The notes beneath the pieces were generated by a model. It was not told the DNA's origin and did no database searches. It saw only the letters and a program-made list of their open reading frames with translations. From contig JAITMJ010000143.1 of NCBI GenBank assembly GCA_031277475.1, forward strand, positions 1-39,967: DNA of 39,967 bases, given 5' to 3'. Source of the DNA: Flavobacteriaceae bacterium (lineage in GTDB: Bacteria > Bacteroidota > Bacteroidia > Flavobacteriales > Weeksellaceae). The stretch's first letter is position 1; every line of letters begins with the position of its first letter. Made by a program: the position numbers and the translations under genes. This document shows positions 24,476-33,378 of this stretch, one piece after another.

Positions 24476-25081
24476 TTACAAAATCCGTAAATCCAAAACT
24501 TTTTTATCTTCCAAAAATGCTTCCAGAATATCGTTTTCTTCTACTTTTCCAACGCCTTCCGGAGTTCCGGTAAAAATCAAATCGCCGACTCGAAGCGTGA
24601 AATATTGTGATGCAAAAGCAATGATTTCATCAAAACCGAAGATCATATTTTTCGTAAAACCATTCTGAACTTGCTCTCCGTTTTTGTTTAAATCGAAATT
24701 AATATTTTTAATATTAAAATCATTTTTTGAGAAAAATTTACTTATCGCTGCGGAACCGTCAAAACCTTTCGCCAATTCCCAAGGCAAACCTTTGGTTTTC
24801 AATTCGTTTTGCAAATCTCTCGCCGTAAAATCTATTCCCAACCCGATTTCTTCGTAATGTTTGTTTGCATTTTCTTTTTGAATGTATTTTCCGCCTTTGG
24901 AAATTTTCAAAACCACTTCCAATTCATAATGCACGTCATCGGAAAATTCCGGAAGATAAAAATCATTTCCTTGCAAAACAGCAGTGTCGGGTTTAATGAA
25001 AATGACAGGTTTCTCGGGGATTTCATTTCCCAATTCTTTAGCGTGTTTGCTGTAATTTCTTCCGATGCAAATGATTTTCAT
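24476..25081 (-). CDS. Fumarylacetoacetate hydrolase family protein
   Basis: A 201-residue FAH-fold protein of the short FAHD1 type, which acts on acylpyruvates or oxaloacetate using a divalent metal. It has IGRNYSKHAKELGNE, IFIKPDTAVL, the metal-ligand region DVHYELEVVLKI, GIDFTARDLQNELK and the terminal LRVGDLIFTGTPEGVGKV. The exact substrate cannot be read from sequence. It is the last gene of a probable operon with pssA and a DnaQ-like exonuclease; no functional link between them is evident. Confidence 0.88.
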   Translation of the reverse strand: MKIICIGRNYSKHAKELGNEIPEKPVIFIKPDTAVLQGNDFYLPEFSDDVHYELEVVLKISKGGKYIQKENANKHYEEIGLGIDFTARDLQNELKTKGLPWELAKGFDGSAAISKFFSKNDFNIKNINFDLNKNGEQVQNGFTKNMIFGFDEIIAFASQYFTLRVGDLIFTGTPEGVGKVEENDILEAFLEDKKVLDLRIL

Positions 25082-25139
25082 GTCAATAAAATTTAGAGAT
25101 TTGAGATTTTAAGTTTGAGATTTAGAGATTCCAAATTAT

Positions 25140-25898
25140 TTATTTTCTCAACTGTATTCTCGTCAGAATTTTCTTTGTATATAAAGGAAAATCAGCATTT
25201 TGAATCCAACCGAAATAGCCTACATCTTTCCGGAAAACTTCTTTCACGTTTTGTCCTTTGTATTTCCCGAATGTAAAAATCTCATTTCCGCCATCATCAT
25301 AAGCGATGAAACCCGCTAAATCCGCAAAGTTTTTTCGATGAGAATATTCACTGAGTCCCGAAATATCGTTCGGAAGATCTTCATATTTAGCGATTTGCGC
25401 ATCCAAAACTTCAAACGTTGCCAACACATCGGCTTCGGCAGAATGGGCGTTTTCCAAATCTTTGTTGCAATAAAATTTATATGCCGCCGACAAATTTCTC
25501 GGTTCTTTTTTGTGATAAATGGCGAGCGTATCTACAAGTCGGAATTTTTCCAAATCGAAATCCAATCCTGCACGCAAGAGTTCTTCTCCCAAAAGCGGAA
25601 CATCAAATCGGTTGGAATTGAATCCGCCCAAATCGCTGCCGGAAATCATTTCCATAATTTTTGGTGCAATTTCTTTGAAAACGGGTGCATCTTTCACATC
25701 GTCATCAGAAATTCCGTGAACTTCCGTAGCATCTTTCGGAATCGGTATTTGCGGATTTACGAGCCAAGTTTTGCTTTCGCGAGAAGCGTCCGGATTCACT
25801 TTCAAAATGCAGATTTCCACGATTCTGTCTTTCGCGATATTGGTTCCTGTGGTTTCGAGGTCGAAAATACAAAGCGGTTTGTGAAGTTTTATGTTCAT
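25140..25898 (-). CDS. DnaQ-like 3'-5' exonuclease with DUF3820-like tail
   Basis: A 252-residue protein. The N-terminal exonuclease domain has DEDDh motifs: IFDLETTGTN (Asp, Glu), GGFNSNRFDVPLLGEE, and AHSAEADVLATFEVL with the last His and Asp. The C-terminal part, EIFTFGKYKGQNVKEV...YFGWIQNADFP, resembles the DUF3820 module often fused to such exonucleases. It could act in DNA or RNA trimming or proofreading-like repair; it is not a PolC subunit. ATG 25898 is preferred to an upstream TTG. It lies 18 bases after pssA on the same strand. Confidence 0.85.
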   Translation of the reverse strand: MNIKLHKPLCIFDLETTGTNIAKDRIVEICILKVNPDASRESKTWLVNPQIPIPKDATEVHGISDDDVKDAPVFKEIAPKIMEMISGSDLGGFNSNRFDVPLLGEELLRAGLDFDLEKFRLVDTLAIYHKKEPRNLSAAYKFYCNKDLENAHSAEADVLATFEVLDAQIAKYEDLPNDISGLSEYSHRKNFADLAGFIAYDDGGNEIFTFGKYKGQNVKEVFRKDVGYFGWIQNADFPLYTKKILTRIQLRK

Positions 25899-25916
25899 AA
25901 ATTCAAGGTTCAAAAT

Positions 25917-26636
25917 TCAGGATTTTCCAAGTTTTTTCTGAAAAATCAATGAAATCAAAATATAATAAATCACCGCAAGCGGAATTCCGGCGGTTTTAAA
26001 AAATATTAAAATTAATATGATGCCAATTAATAATGCTATTTTCGGATAATTGTCTTTCAGTTTTTTGGATTGAAATTTCAGAGAAATCATTTTTATCGGG
26101 CTGATGAGAAGCCAAGATGAAATCAATATGAAAATCAATAAAAAAACAGGATTAATCATCAAAAAACTGTATTGCCCCAAAACTTTGCAAACGTAAAAAT
26201 ATCCGAAAATCAAAATCGTATTTGTAGGCGTGTTTAAGCCTTTAAAATAATATTTTTGTTCGGTGTCCACATTAAAAATCGCCAATCGTAAAGCGGAAAA
26301 AACCGTAATCAGAAATCCGAAATATTTTAAATCAAACGGAAGATAAATTCCTGAAATTTCGTTTCCGAAAGGTTCCAGCGCTTTATACATCACCATTCCG
26401 GGAAGAAATCCGAAACTGATCATATCTGCCAAAGAATCCAACTGAACGCCCAAATCGGAATCGGATTTTAAAATTCTGGCAACGAATCCGTCAAAAAAAT
26501 CTAAAACCAAAGAAACGATAATACAAATTGCCGTAATTTCATAATTTCCTGATATTAAATTAATTATACCAACGCAACCCGAAAAAAGATTTCCCAGAGT
26601 GAGCAGATTCGCAAAATGATTTCGGATGAAATTCAT
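25917..26636 (-). CDS. pssA: CDP-diacylglycerol-serine O-phosphatidyltransferase
   Basis: A 239-residue membrane enzyme that makes phosphatidylserine from CDP-diacylglycerol and serine, the precursor of phosphatidylethanolamine. The CDP-alcohol phosphotransferase motif is complete: Asp46, Asp49, Gly50, Ala53, Arg54, Gly63, Asp67 and Asp71 (LDFFDGFVARILK then DLGVQLDSLADM). Seven or so membrane helices fill the rest. It heads a probable three-gene minus-strand unit. Confidence 0.92.
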   Translation of the reverse strand: MNFIRNHFANLLTLGNLFSGCVGIINLISGNYEITAICIIVSLVLDFFDGFVARILKSDSDLGVQLDSLADMISFGFLPGMVMYKALEPFGNEISGIYLPFDLKYFGFLITVFSALRLAIFNVDTEQKYYFKGLNTPTNTILIFGYFYVCKVLGQYSFLMINPVFLLIFILISSWLLISPIKMISLKFQSKKLKDNYPKIALLIGIILILIFFKTAGIPLAVIYYILISLIFQKKLGKS

Positions 26637-26641
26637 GCTTG

Positions 26642-26649
26642 CAAAAGTA
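26642..26649 (-). promoter_or_regulatory. -7 element (TACTTTTG) for pssA
   Basis: Minus-strand exact TAnnTTTG match, five bases (CAAGC) before the pssA ATG at 26636. Confidence 0.65.
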
Positions 26650-26709
26650 GATATTTTTTTGTTTTTTTGTCTCTTTACTTTTTATTTTTTTTCATTGCCC
26701 GCAATCCTG

Positions 26710-26717
26710 TATTTTTG
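26710..26717 (+). promoter_or_regulatory. -7 element (TATTTTTG) for the phosphosugar mutase
   Basis: Exact TAnnTTTG match, 14 bases before ATG 26732. Confidence 0.6.
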
Positions 26718-26731
26718 TAAAAATTAAAAAT

Positions 26732-28105
26732 ATGTCTCTAATAAAATCCATTTCCGGAATACGCGGAACCATCGGCGGAAAAGTGAACGACAATCTTACG
26801 CCGCTCGATATTGTGAAATTTTCATCGGCATTCGGAACGTGGCTTCAAAACACGAAAAACGAAAAAAAATTGACGCTCGTCATCGGTCGAGATGCGAGGA
26901 TTTCCGGAGAAATCGTTTCATCTTTGGTTGCCGCCACTTTGCAAGGATTGGGAATAAACGTAGTAGATTTGGGACTTTCCACAACGCCGACTGTTGAAAT
27001 AATGGTTCCCGAACTCAGTGCAGACGGCGGAATTATTTTGACGGCTTCGCACAATCCCAAACAATGGAACGCTTTGAAATTATTAAATGAAAAAGGCGAA
27101 TTTATCAACGCAAAAGACGGCGCAGAAGTTTTAGAATTGGCTGAAAATGAGGATTTTAATTTCGCCGAAGTAAACGATTTGGGAACTTACGAAATGCGAA
27201 AAGACGGATTTGATATTCACATTCAAAAAATTCTGGATTTGCCGATGGTGAATGCGGAAATCATTAAAACTAAAAAATTTAAAGTGGTTTTGGATGCCGT
27301 AAATTCTACCGGCGGGATTTCCATTCCGCTACTTTTGGAAAAATTGGGCTGCGAAATTGTGAAATTATATTGCGAACCGACCGGCGATTTTCCGCACAAT
27401 CCCGAACCTTTGAAGGAACATCTTTCGGATATTTGCAATCTCGTGAAAAAAGAAAATGCAGATTTGGGAATTGTGGTGGATCCGGATGTGGACAGGCTTG
27501 CGTTGATTGACGAAAACGGCGAAATGTTCGGCGAAGAATACACTTTGGTTGCGGTTGCGGATTATCTTTTGAGGCACAAAAAAGGAGCGGCGATTTCCAA
27601 TCTTTCCTCGAGCCGTGCTTTGAGAGATGTTGCGAAAAATCTCGATTCGGAATATTTTGCAAGTTCCGTTGGCGAAGTGAATGTCGTGAATTTGATGAAG
27701 GAAAAAAACGCAGTCATCGGCGGCGAAGGAAATGGCGGAATTATTTATCCCGATTTGCATTTCGGGAGAGATTCTTTGGTTGGTATCGCATTGTTTCTCA
27801 CGCATTTAGCAAAAGAAAACAAAACGGTTTCGGAACTTCGGAAATCTTATCCCGCATATTTTATGGGAAAAAAGAAAGTGGAACTCCGCCCCGAAATTGA
27901 TGTGGACGCGCTTTTAATAAAGATTCAAGACGAATTTAAAAACGAGGAAATTTCCACGATTGACGGCGTTAAAATTGATTTTCCCGAAAGTTGGGTTCAT
28001 TTAAGAAAATCAAACACAGAGCCGATTATCAGGATTTACACCGAAGCAAAATCTCAAGAAAAAGCCGATGAATTGGCGGATGAAGTGATGAGGCTTTTGG
28101 TTTGA
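26732..28105 (+). CDS. glmM: Phosphoglucosamine mutase / phosphohexomutase
   Basis: A 457-residue alpha-D-phosphohexomutase. The active phosphoserine is Ser106 in ILTASHNPKQWNALK, the metal loop is DPDVDRLALID, the sugar-binding segment is GGEGNGGIIYPDLHFGRD, and the C-terminal phosphate-binding loop is RKSNTEPIIRIYTEA. All four domains are present. The sugar loop GEGNGG differs from the GExSGH of classical GlmM, so phosphomannomutase activity is also possible. A role in UDP-GlcNAc or surface sugar synthesis is inferred. The gene symbol is tentative. Confidence 0.88.
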   Translation: MSLIKSISGIRGTIGGKVNDNLTPLDIVKFSSAFGTWLQNTKNEKKLTLVIGRDARISGEIVSSLVAATLQGLGINVVDLGLSTTPTVEIMVPELSADGGIILTASHNPKQWNALKLLNEKGEFINAKDGAEVLELAENEDFNFAEVNDLGTYEMRKDGFDIHIQKILDLPMVNAEIIKTKKFKVVLDAVNSTGGISIPLLLEKLGCEIVKLYCEPTGDFPHNPEPLKEHLSDICNLVKKENADLGIVVDPDVDRLALIDENGEMFGEEYTLVAVADYLLRHKKGAAISNLSSSRALRDVAKNLDSEYFASSVGEVNVVNLMKEKNAVIGGEGNGGIIYPDLHFGRDSLVGIALFLTHLAKENKTVSELRKSYPAYFMGKKKVELRPEIDVDALLIKIQDEFKNEEISTIDGVKIDFPESWVHLRKSNTEPIIRIYTEAKSQEKADELADEVMRLLV

Positions 28106-28192
28106 GTTAAAAAATCTTAGTCTTCAAAAACCATGATCCTAAAAATTCACATGATGGTTCTGAACATCAGTAATGAACCTTTTGAGGTTTAT

Positions 28193-28789
28193 TTATAAAA
28201 TGGCATTGATTTTATCAATATAACTTAAAATTTCTTTTGTTCCCTGTTTTTTTTCGGCGGAAGTTGTGAATATTTCAGGCAATTCTTCCCAAAATTTCAG
28301 AAGTTCTTCTTTATAAATATTCGTATGTTCAGTTGCAATGTTTGGTTTTAATTTATCTATTTTCGTAAAAACAATGGAAAAAGGAATACCGCTTTTTCCG
28401 CACCACTGCATAAATTCCAAATCTAATTTTTGTGGATGATGTCGAATATCAATTAAAACAAAAAGATTGACTAAATTTTTTCTATTCAGAATATAATTGG
28501 TAATTAATTTTTCAAAATCTTTCCGCAGAGATTTCGAAACTTTTGCATAGCCGTAGCCCGGTAAATCCGTAAGAAACCACGTTTCATTAATTAAAAAATG
28601 ATTGATAAGTTGCGTTTTTCCGGGAGTTTGCGAAGTTTTTGCCAAATCTTTCCGGTTCAATATGGCGTTAATAAGCGATGATTTTCCTACATTCGACCTT
28701 CCGATAAAAGCATATTCGGGAATTTTCGGTTCGGGACAATCTTGCCATTGTTTGCTGCTTTTTACAAAATTCGCCGTTTTGATGACCAT
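28193..28789 (-). CDS. engB: Ribosome biogenesis GTP-binding protein
   Basis: A 198-residue GTPase of the EngB/YihA/YsxC family, which helps assemble the large ribosomal subunit. G1 is [15 protein letters not shown]2 is [12 protein letters not shown]3 is [10 protein letters not shown]4 is FTKIDKL, and the G5 region is TTSAEKKQG. Length is standard. It converges with the mutase gene. The 87-base gap between them has only a weak AACCT/AGGTT hairpin. Confidence 0.94.
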   Translation of the reverse strand: MVIKTANFVKSSKQWQDCPEPKIPEYAFIGRSNVGKSSLINAILNRKDLAKTSQTPGKTQLINHFLINETWFLTDLPGYGYAKVSKSLRKDFEKLITNYILNRKNLVNLFVLIDIRHHPQKLDLEFMQWCGKSGIPFSIVFTKIDKLKPNIATEHTNIYKEELLKFWEELPEIFTTSAEKKQGTKEILSYIDKINAIL

Positions 28790-28831
28790 ATTTTTATATT
28801 TTAATAAGTTAGATTCGGAAATGGGCTGTCA

Positions 28832-29809
28832 TTAACTCCACTTGGAATTTCCATAAAAATGTTCCAAATCCGAATCGGCAAAATTAATGTATATTTTTTC
28901 TATTTTTTGCTGAAAATTAGTGGCAATCGGCATTCCGTTTTTGGACTTAAAAAAAAGATTTTTCTTTAAAATCGGAAATTCTTCGGTATTGGATGAAACG
29001 TTTATAATCACATCTTTACCGAGTTTTTTTGAAATGTTTTTTACGGTTTTAATGATTTCCGAAAATTGGTTAGGGGCTGAAAAATTGTAACGATAATCTA
29101 CCAAAAGCAATGCGTTTAAACTTTTCCAAACCACGTTTCGCAATACGAAATAAGAATTATTTTTCTCATTTTGAAAGAAAAAATATTTATCGGTTTCCGC
29201 GAAATATCGCCATTGCACAAATTCTTTTGTTCGGCTAAATACAACGGAATTTTTTTCATTAAATTCAAAATTAAAATTTATATTTTCAACATCTCTTTTT
29301 AAAATAAAATTGCCGAATTTTTCGGATATAGTTTTTGAGGGTTTTGGATTTTGCTTTTTGAAAAACACTTTTAATAATGAGAACGGACGCGATACGAAAA
29401 TAAATTTAGAGGCTTTGCCAACGATTTTTTCATCAAAAGTCAAATGAATTTTCATCGAAATTCCGGACATATTTACGTCAAAATGGTTTTCGGATTTCAT
29501 CACTTTTTCGGCAAGCATATTTCCAAAGCCTTTTCCACGATATTGCTCTTTTATGATGTAATCTGTTCCCCAAGCTCCGGAATATTCGATATTGTTGTAC
29601 AAAAATTTCGTTCCCATTAAAAGAAATTGTCCGAAAATTTCGCTTTCGTTCAGCAAAATGAAAGAATTTTCAATCCCGTTTTTTTGAAAAGGATTTGCAA
29701 AAAACCTCCAATCAAAAGATTTTTCGATGCCTTTTCTCGATGGATAAATCTCTTTATTAAAAGCGATGACAGCGGAAAGTTCTGTATTTTTAGGAATGGA
29801 GAGTTTCAT
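28832..29809 (-). CDS. GNAT-family acetyltransferase
   Basis: A 325-residue protein. Its N-terminal half has the acetyl-CoA site IIKEQYRGKGFGNMLAEKV, preceded by GAWGTDYI, typical of GNAT enzymes. The N-terminal W-R-F-F-A-N-P segment is often seen in envelope- or polysaccharide-linked acyltransferases. The second half continues with unassigned alpha/beta sequence. It overlaps the end of the polysaccharide deacetylase gene by 20 bases, so both are probably co-translated and may modify the same surface glycan. Substrate unknown. Confidence 0.75.
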   Translation of the reverse strand: MKLSIPKNTELSAVIAFNKEIYPSRKGIEKSFDWRFFANPFQKNGIENSFILLNESEIFGQFLLMGTKFLYNNIEYSGAWGTDYIIKEQYRGKGFGNMLAEKVMKSENHFDVNMSGISMKIHLTFDEKIVGKASKFIFVSRPFSLLKVFFKKQNPKPSKTISEKFGNFILKRDVENINFNFEFNEKNSVVFSRTKEFVQWRYFAETDKYFFFQNEKNNSYFVLRNVVWKSLNALLLVDYRYNFSAPNQFSEIIKTVKNISKKLGKDVIINVSSNTEEFPILKKNLFFKSKNGMPIATNFQQKIEKIYINFADSDLEHFYGNSKWS

Positions 29810-30794
29810 TTGAGTTCCGGGATTGACAAATTAGTTTTATCTCTGCAAAATTTTTGCTTTGGAAATTACATCTGTTTTTTAAAACTTCAAAATATTTTAA
29901 AATAATTTCTAATTGGCGAAAATTTTCCTCAATGTTTTTTCCGATGTCGTGAGGATGAAACCACAATTGAAATATTTTTCCGGTTTTTGCGGCGTATTTC
30001 ATTTGCGTTTTTATTCTTCGCAGTTTCAGAAAATCCAGTTTTTTCCATTTTTCGCTGTACGGACGAAACCATCGGCTTGCACGAATCATATACAGATTTT
30101 CATTTTGTTTCACTTCGGAAATACTTTGGCAGTGCTGCGAAAACATTGGAAAATAGTAATCCGCAAAACGAACAGCGCGTTTTAAAACACCTTCAGTTCC
30201 GGTTTTTGCGGGAGAATTGTACCAAATTTTTTCGGTTCCGCGATAGGTTTCAATTCCGAATTTTGGGAAATCTTTGATGTAATCATCGTTGAGCTGGTGT
30301 CTCGGAAAAACGAATGCTTTTGCATCAATTCCGTTTTTTTTCAGAATTTTTTTCGCAGCATCCAAATCGGCTTCAAAAGAAAGTTTGGTTTGTCCGTCTT
30401 CCAAGCAATAATAATGCGAAAAAGTGTGCGTCCCAATTTCCTGATCTGGTGCAGATTTCAATGTTTCAAAAAGCGGTTTTCCGAAAATATATTGGGGATT
30501 CAGGGTTTTTATTTTGTCATAAAGTTTGTAATACGGCGAGAGAATTTTGTCGTGATATTCAGGTTTTTCAGTTGGCGTAAATTCCTGTAATTCATCAAGA
30601 TTTTCTGAAATCATGGCTCCAAGAACCGCCCAAGTTGCATGAATATTGTATTTTTTAAAAAGTTCCAAAAGTTTGGGAACCACTGTCCAAACGCCTGAAA
30701 TGTTTTCGCTATACTCTTCAATGCTTTTTTTGTCGTGAATTCCCCAATATAATTCAAAATCTATTGAGATGCAAAATATTCCGTGCTTGTTCAT
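29790..30794 (-). CDS. Polysaccharide deacetylase family protein
   Basis: A 334-residue NodB-homology protein without a clear signal peptide. Motif 1 is ISIDFELYWG, with Asp-Phe-Glu in place of the usual Asp-Asp. Motif 2, GTHTFSHYY, has the metal histidines in HxxxH form, and motif 3 is VFPRHQLN. It would remove N- or O-acetyl groups from a glycan. A cytoplasmic or precursor-acting enzyme is inferred from the missing signal. ATG 30794 is chosen; a TTG 36 bases upstream, also in frame, is not needed. It overlaps the following GNAT gene, suggesting opposite acetyl modifications in one pathway. Confidence 0.8.
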   Translation of the reverse strand: MNKHGIFCISIDFELYWGIHDKKSIEEYSENISGVWTVVPKLLELFKKYNIHATWAVLGAMISENLDELQEFTPTEKPEYHDKILSPYYKLYDKIKTLNPQYIFGKPLFETLKSAPDQEIGTHTFSHYYCLEDGQTKLSFEADLDAAKKILKKNGIDAKAFVFPRHQLNDDYIKDFPKFGIETYRGTEKIWYNSPAKTGTEGVLKRAVRFADYYFPMFSQHCQSISEVKQNENLYMIRASRWFRPYSEKWKKLDFLKLRRIKTQMKYAAKTGKIFQLWFHPHDIGKNIEENFRQLEIILKYFEVLKNRCNFQSKNFAEIKLICQSRNSNETLHS

Positions 30795-30869
30795 ATTTTT
30801 TTGTAAAATGTTTCGGTCTCGAGTATGCAATGTTTTTAGAAATTCATTTTATTTACGAGAAAGACGAGG

Positions 30870-30877
30870 CAAAGTTA
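30870..30877 (-). promoter_or_regulatory. -7 element (TAACTTTG) upstream of the polysaccharide deacetylase
   Basis: Minus-strand exact TAnnTTTG match with a leader of about 75 bases, longer than most here. Confidence 0.5.
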
Positions 30878-30944
30878 CCAAATTTTCAAACTCTGAAAAA
30901 GTTGATTTTTCCGTTGCATGCTTGAAATGACGTTGTACAGGTTG

Positions 30945-31165
30945 TTAACTATGGCTTGATGAAATGTTTTCAAATTTTGGTAAAGGAATTTCATCTTCTT
31001 CATAGATTTCGTCAACGTGTATTTTCAGCAATTTGGCAATACGTTGCCATTTGTGATGCCGAAATTTCTTTCGTAGCAGTCGTCATTTCAAAGGCGATGG
31101 ACTTTTTACAAAAACTTCAGGCAACCTTTTTAATTTTTTTTCGTCTTTAGAAATAGACGTTGAGA
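30945..31165 (-). pseudogene. Possible XRE-type regulator remnant
   Basis: One minus-strand frame reads SKDEKKLKRLPEVFVKSPSP, a TGA at 31083-31085, and then KWQRIAKLLKIHVDEIYEED to a TAA at 30945. The second part resembles the last helix of XRE/Cro-type DNA-binding domains (IAKLL...VDEIYE). No start codon is present and an internal stop interrupts it, so it looks decayed. The similarity is a personal judgement and weak. Confidence 0.35.
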
Positions 31166-31266
31166 GCAAAGAGTAAAGACAATACCTTTAAATCCTTAAA
31201 TTTTTAAATAATCATAAATACATTATACCATTAATACAACAAAAAATACATTAATACAAAAAAACA

Positions 31267-32382
31267 ATGAATAGACTAAGAACAGTAATACTAATTACGA
31301 TTTTCCCGATTTTGGGAACAGGAACATTTTTCGCGCAGAAAAATCCGGAATTGGATTCGCGAATGAAAAATTATACGCAAAACATCGACAGCATCGTGGT
31401 TTCCGAAAGAGAAAAAATGAATGTCGAAATTGAAGAAATGGAAAAAAAGTTTCAACAAAACGAAATTTCTTCCGAAGAAAAACAGAAGCAAATCGACGAT
31501 ATCGCTTCAAAATACGAACAAATCATCAATGAAAAAGTGGATGCTCAACAGCAACATTTGGAAAACGACACGAAAGTAATCGTGAAAAATGCAGTGTTTA
31601 TGAGAGGTTCGGACACGGTGAAAAAATCAAAAACGGTGATTATTTATGCCAACGATGATTCGGTAATTAAAATTTCGCGAAACAAAAAAAAGAAAGAACC
31701 CAAAGATTTCCTGCGAAACGATGATCTTTCGGTGAGTTATGCGTTTTTAAACCTCACAAAAAGCGGCGGAAGTTTGAATCCGTTTGAACAAGATTCCAAA
31801 ATGAGAATCGGAAACTCGCACAGTTTTGAAATCCAGGCGAGAAGGGAAAGACAACTCGGAAACTACGAAAGTCCGTTTTTCATCCGATACGGTTTTGCAT
31901 ACAGAAGCGATACTTATATGCCGAAAAAACCTTTGGTTGTAGAGCAAAATACAGACGAAATCTATTTTGAAAATTTTGCGGACGGAAACCTGAAACGCTC
32001 GAAACTCAGAAATGTTTACCTCACATTTCCTGTTGATTTTCAATGGGTTTTGAATCCGAAATACATAGATTATGAAGGTAAAAAATATTTAGACGGAAAA
32101 GCGAGCCAATTCAGAATCGGACTTGGCGTTTATGTGGGAATCAATCTTCGCGGCATTGTGAAAGTGAAATATCACGATGAAAACGGCAAGTTTCAAAAAT
32201 ACGATTATACTTTGGACAGCGGCGTGAACACGTTTCTTTTCGGAGCAAAATTCAGTGTGCGTTACGCGGGAATCAATCTGTTCATCAAAAAAGATTTCAC
32301 CCCGATTTTCAATGGCAACGCCCAATTTCCAAGCAAAAACGGAATCCATTTCGGAATCGATCTTATGGACTTAAATCTTTGA
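31267..32382 (+). CDS. Secreted coiled-coil protein with outer-membrane barrel-like domain
   Basis: A 371-residue protein of unknown function. The signal peptide MNRLRTVILITIFPILGTGTF is followed by a charged coiled coil at about residues 30-105 (REKMNVEIEEMEKKFQQNEI). The C-terminal half shows alternating strands, for example FRIGLGVYVGINLRGIVKV and FLFGAKFSVRYAGINLFIKK, compatible with a PorT/OmpA-like barrel. Such architecture, a periplasmic coil plus a barrel, is common in Bacteroidota envelopes. Single gene, followed by a strong terminator. Confidence 0.75.
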   Translation: MNRLRTVILITIFPILGTGTFFAQKNPELDSRMKNYTQNIDSIVVSEREKMNVEIEEMEKKFQQNEISSEEKQKQIDDIASKYEQIINEKVDAQQQHLENDTKVIVKNAVFMRGSDTVKKSKTVIIYANDDSVIKISRNKKKKEPKDFLRNDDLSVSYAFLNLTKSGGSLNPFEQDSKMRIGNSHSFEIQARRERQLGNYESPFFIRYGFAYRSDTYMPKKPLVVEQNTDEIYFENFADGNLKRSKLRNVYLTFPVDFQWVLNPKYIDYEGKKYLDGKASQFRIGLGVYVGINLRGIVKVKYHDENGKFQKYDYTLDSGVNTFLFGAKFSVRYAGINLFIKKDFTPIFNGNAQFPSKNGIHFGIDLMDLNL

Positions 32383-32402
32383 TAATCAAAATAATACATT
32401 TC

Positions 32403-32435
32403 AAAAAAGCACGTTTGAGAAAATGTGCTTTTTTT
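32403..32435 (+). terminator. Rho-independent terminator after the barrel-like protein gene
   Basis: A 14-pair stem (AAAAAAGCACGTTT with its complement, one G-T pair) around a GAGA loop and followed by Ts. Confidence 0.85.
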
Positions 32436-32658
32436 GTATTTTCGTTTCTAATGATAAGGTTTTCGGGAGTAACATAGTGTTGAAAGACAGAATTATGATA
32501 AGAATATTTTTTAATTTTGGCTTTATGTTTTTTTTCTCCGGAAAAAACACAGAATAATTTTTATTAATTATTTTGCATTGCATATTTATAATATGATATA
32601 TGTTTTTTGTGGCGCATCCGAATATACATTGAACATAATCATTAACAAAAAAATTAAA

Positions 32659-33300
32659 ATGGGAAGTTTAAAACCAAACAAACAAAGGGCTAAAAACGCA
32701 ATCATATTGATTTGGATTGTTTTTGCATTAGAAATTGCAAGTTTTATTTCGAATTATTTTGAGTATGATTTGCTTCTAAAAATATCCGCCGAAAATATGC
32801 CCGACACATTGGATATTGACGTCAACGACAGTAGACAAAGCACTCTCGCTCTCCTTTATTCTATCGCTTTCATCATTTCAGCAATCACTTTTATTATGTG
32901 GTTCAGAAGAGCGTATTACAATTTGCATCAAAGAACAAGATATCTTTCCTATTCGGAAGGTTGGGCTGCGGGCAGTTGGTTTGTTCCGATACTGAATTTA
33001 TTCAGACCGTATCAAATTATGCGGGAATTATATGTCGAAACCCGAAAATTAATTTCAAAAAATGCCGCGAGCATAGATTTTACAACAAGTTTATTATGGC
33101 TTTGGTGGACGTTGTGGATCATCAATAATATTATAGGACAATTTATTTTCCGATATGATGTCGAATCAACGGATGAATTTATTACATTTTCTGTTGCCAA
33201 TATGCTAGACAATATTGTAGGAATAATCCTTGCGCCGATTACCGTAAAAGTGATTAAAGATTATTCAAATGTGGAACCTTTATTGATGAATGAAAATTGA
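32659..33300 (+). CDS. DUF4328 domain membrane protein
   Basis: A 213-residue protein with four or five membrane helices. The characteristic block GWAAGSWFVPILNLFRPYQIMRELY, central to DUF4328, is present, with MWFRRAYYNLH before it. The start is ATG 32659 (GSLKPNKQRAKN); a longer reading upstream adds an unnatural N terminus. DUF4328 proteins are of unknown function. The next gene, purK, begins 78 bases later. Confidence 0.8.
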   Translation: MGSLKPNKQRAKNAIILIWIVFALEIASFISNYFEYDLLLKISAENMPDTLDIDVNDSRQSTLALLYSIAFIISAITFIMWFRRAYYNLHQRTRYLSYSEGWAAGSWFVPILNLFRPYQIMRELYVETRKLISKNAASIDFTTSLLWLWWTLWIINNIIGQFIFRYDVESTDEFITFSVANMLDNIVGIILAPITVKVIKDYSNVEPLLMNEN

Positions 33301-33378
33301 GATTTGAATCAAAAATTAGTAGAATTAAAAATAATAAAAACGCATTCCTCGGCGTATTTTGACAGGGGGATAAAAAAA

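Larger units (their letters stand above)
30831..31266. other. 436-bp gap with one decayed gene remnant
   Basis: Holds the polysaccharide deacetylase promoter and a minus-strand frame relic at 30945-31165. A duplicated word, CATTAATACAA, stands 10-40 bases before the next ATG. Nothing else is recognised. Confidence 0.6.

Noticed and set aside
30956-31150. 64-residue plus-strand frame in the gap before the barrel-like protein
   Set aside because: No promoter or domain; the opposite strand gives the more meaningful XRE-like remnant.
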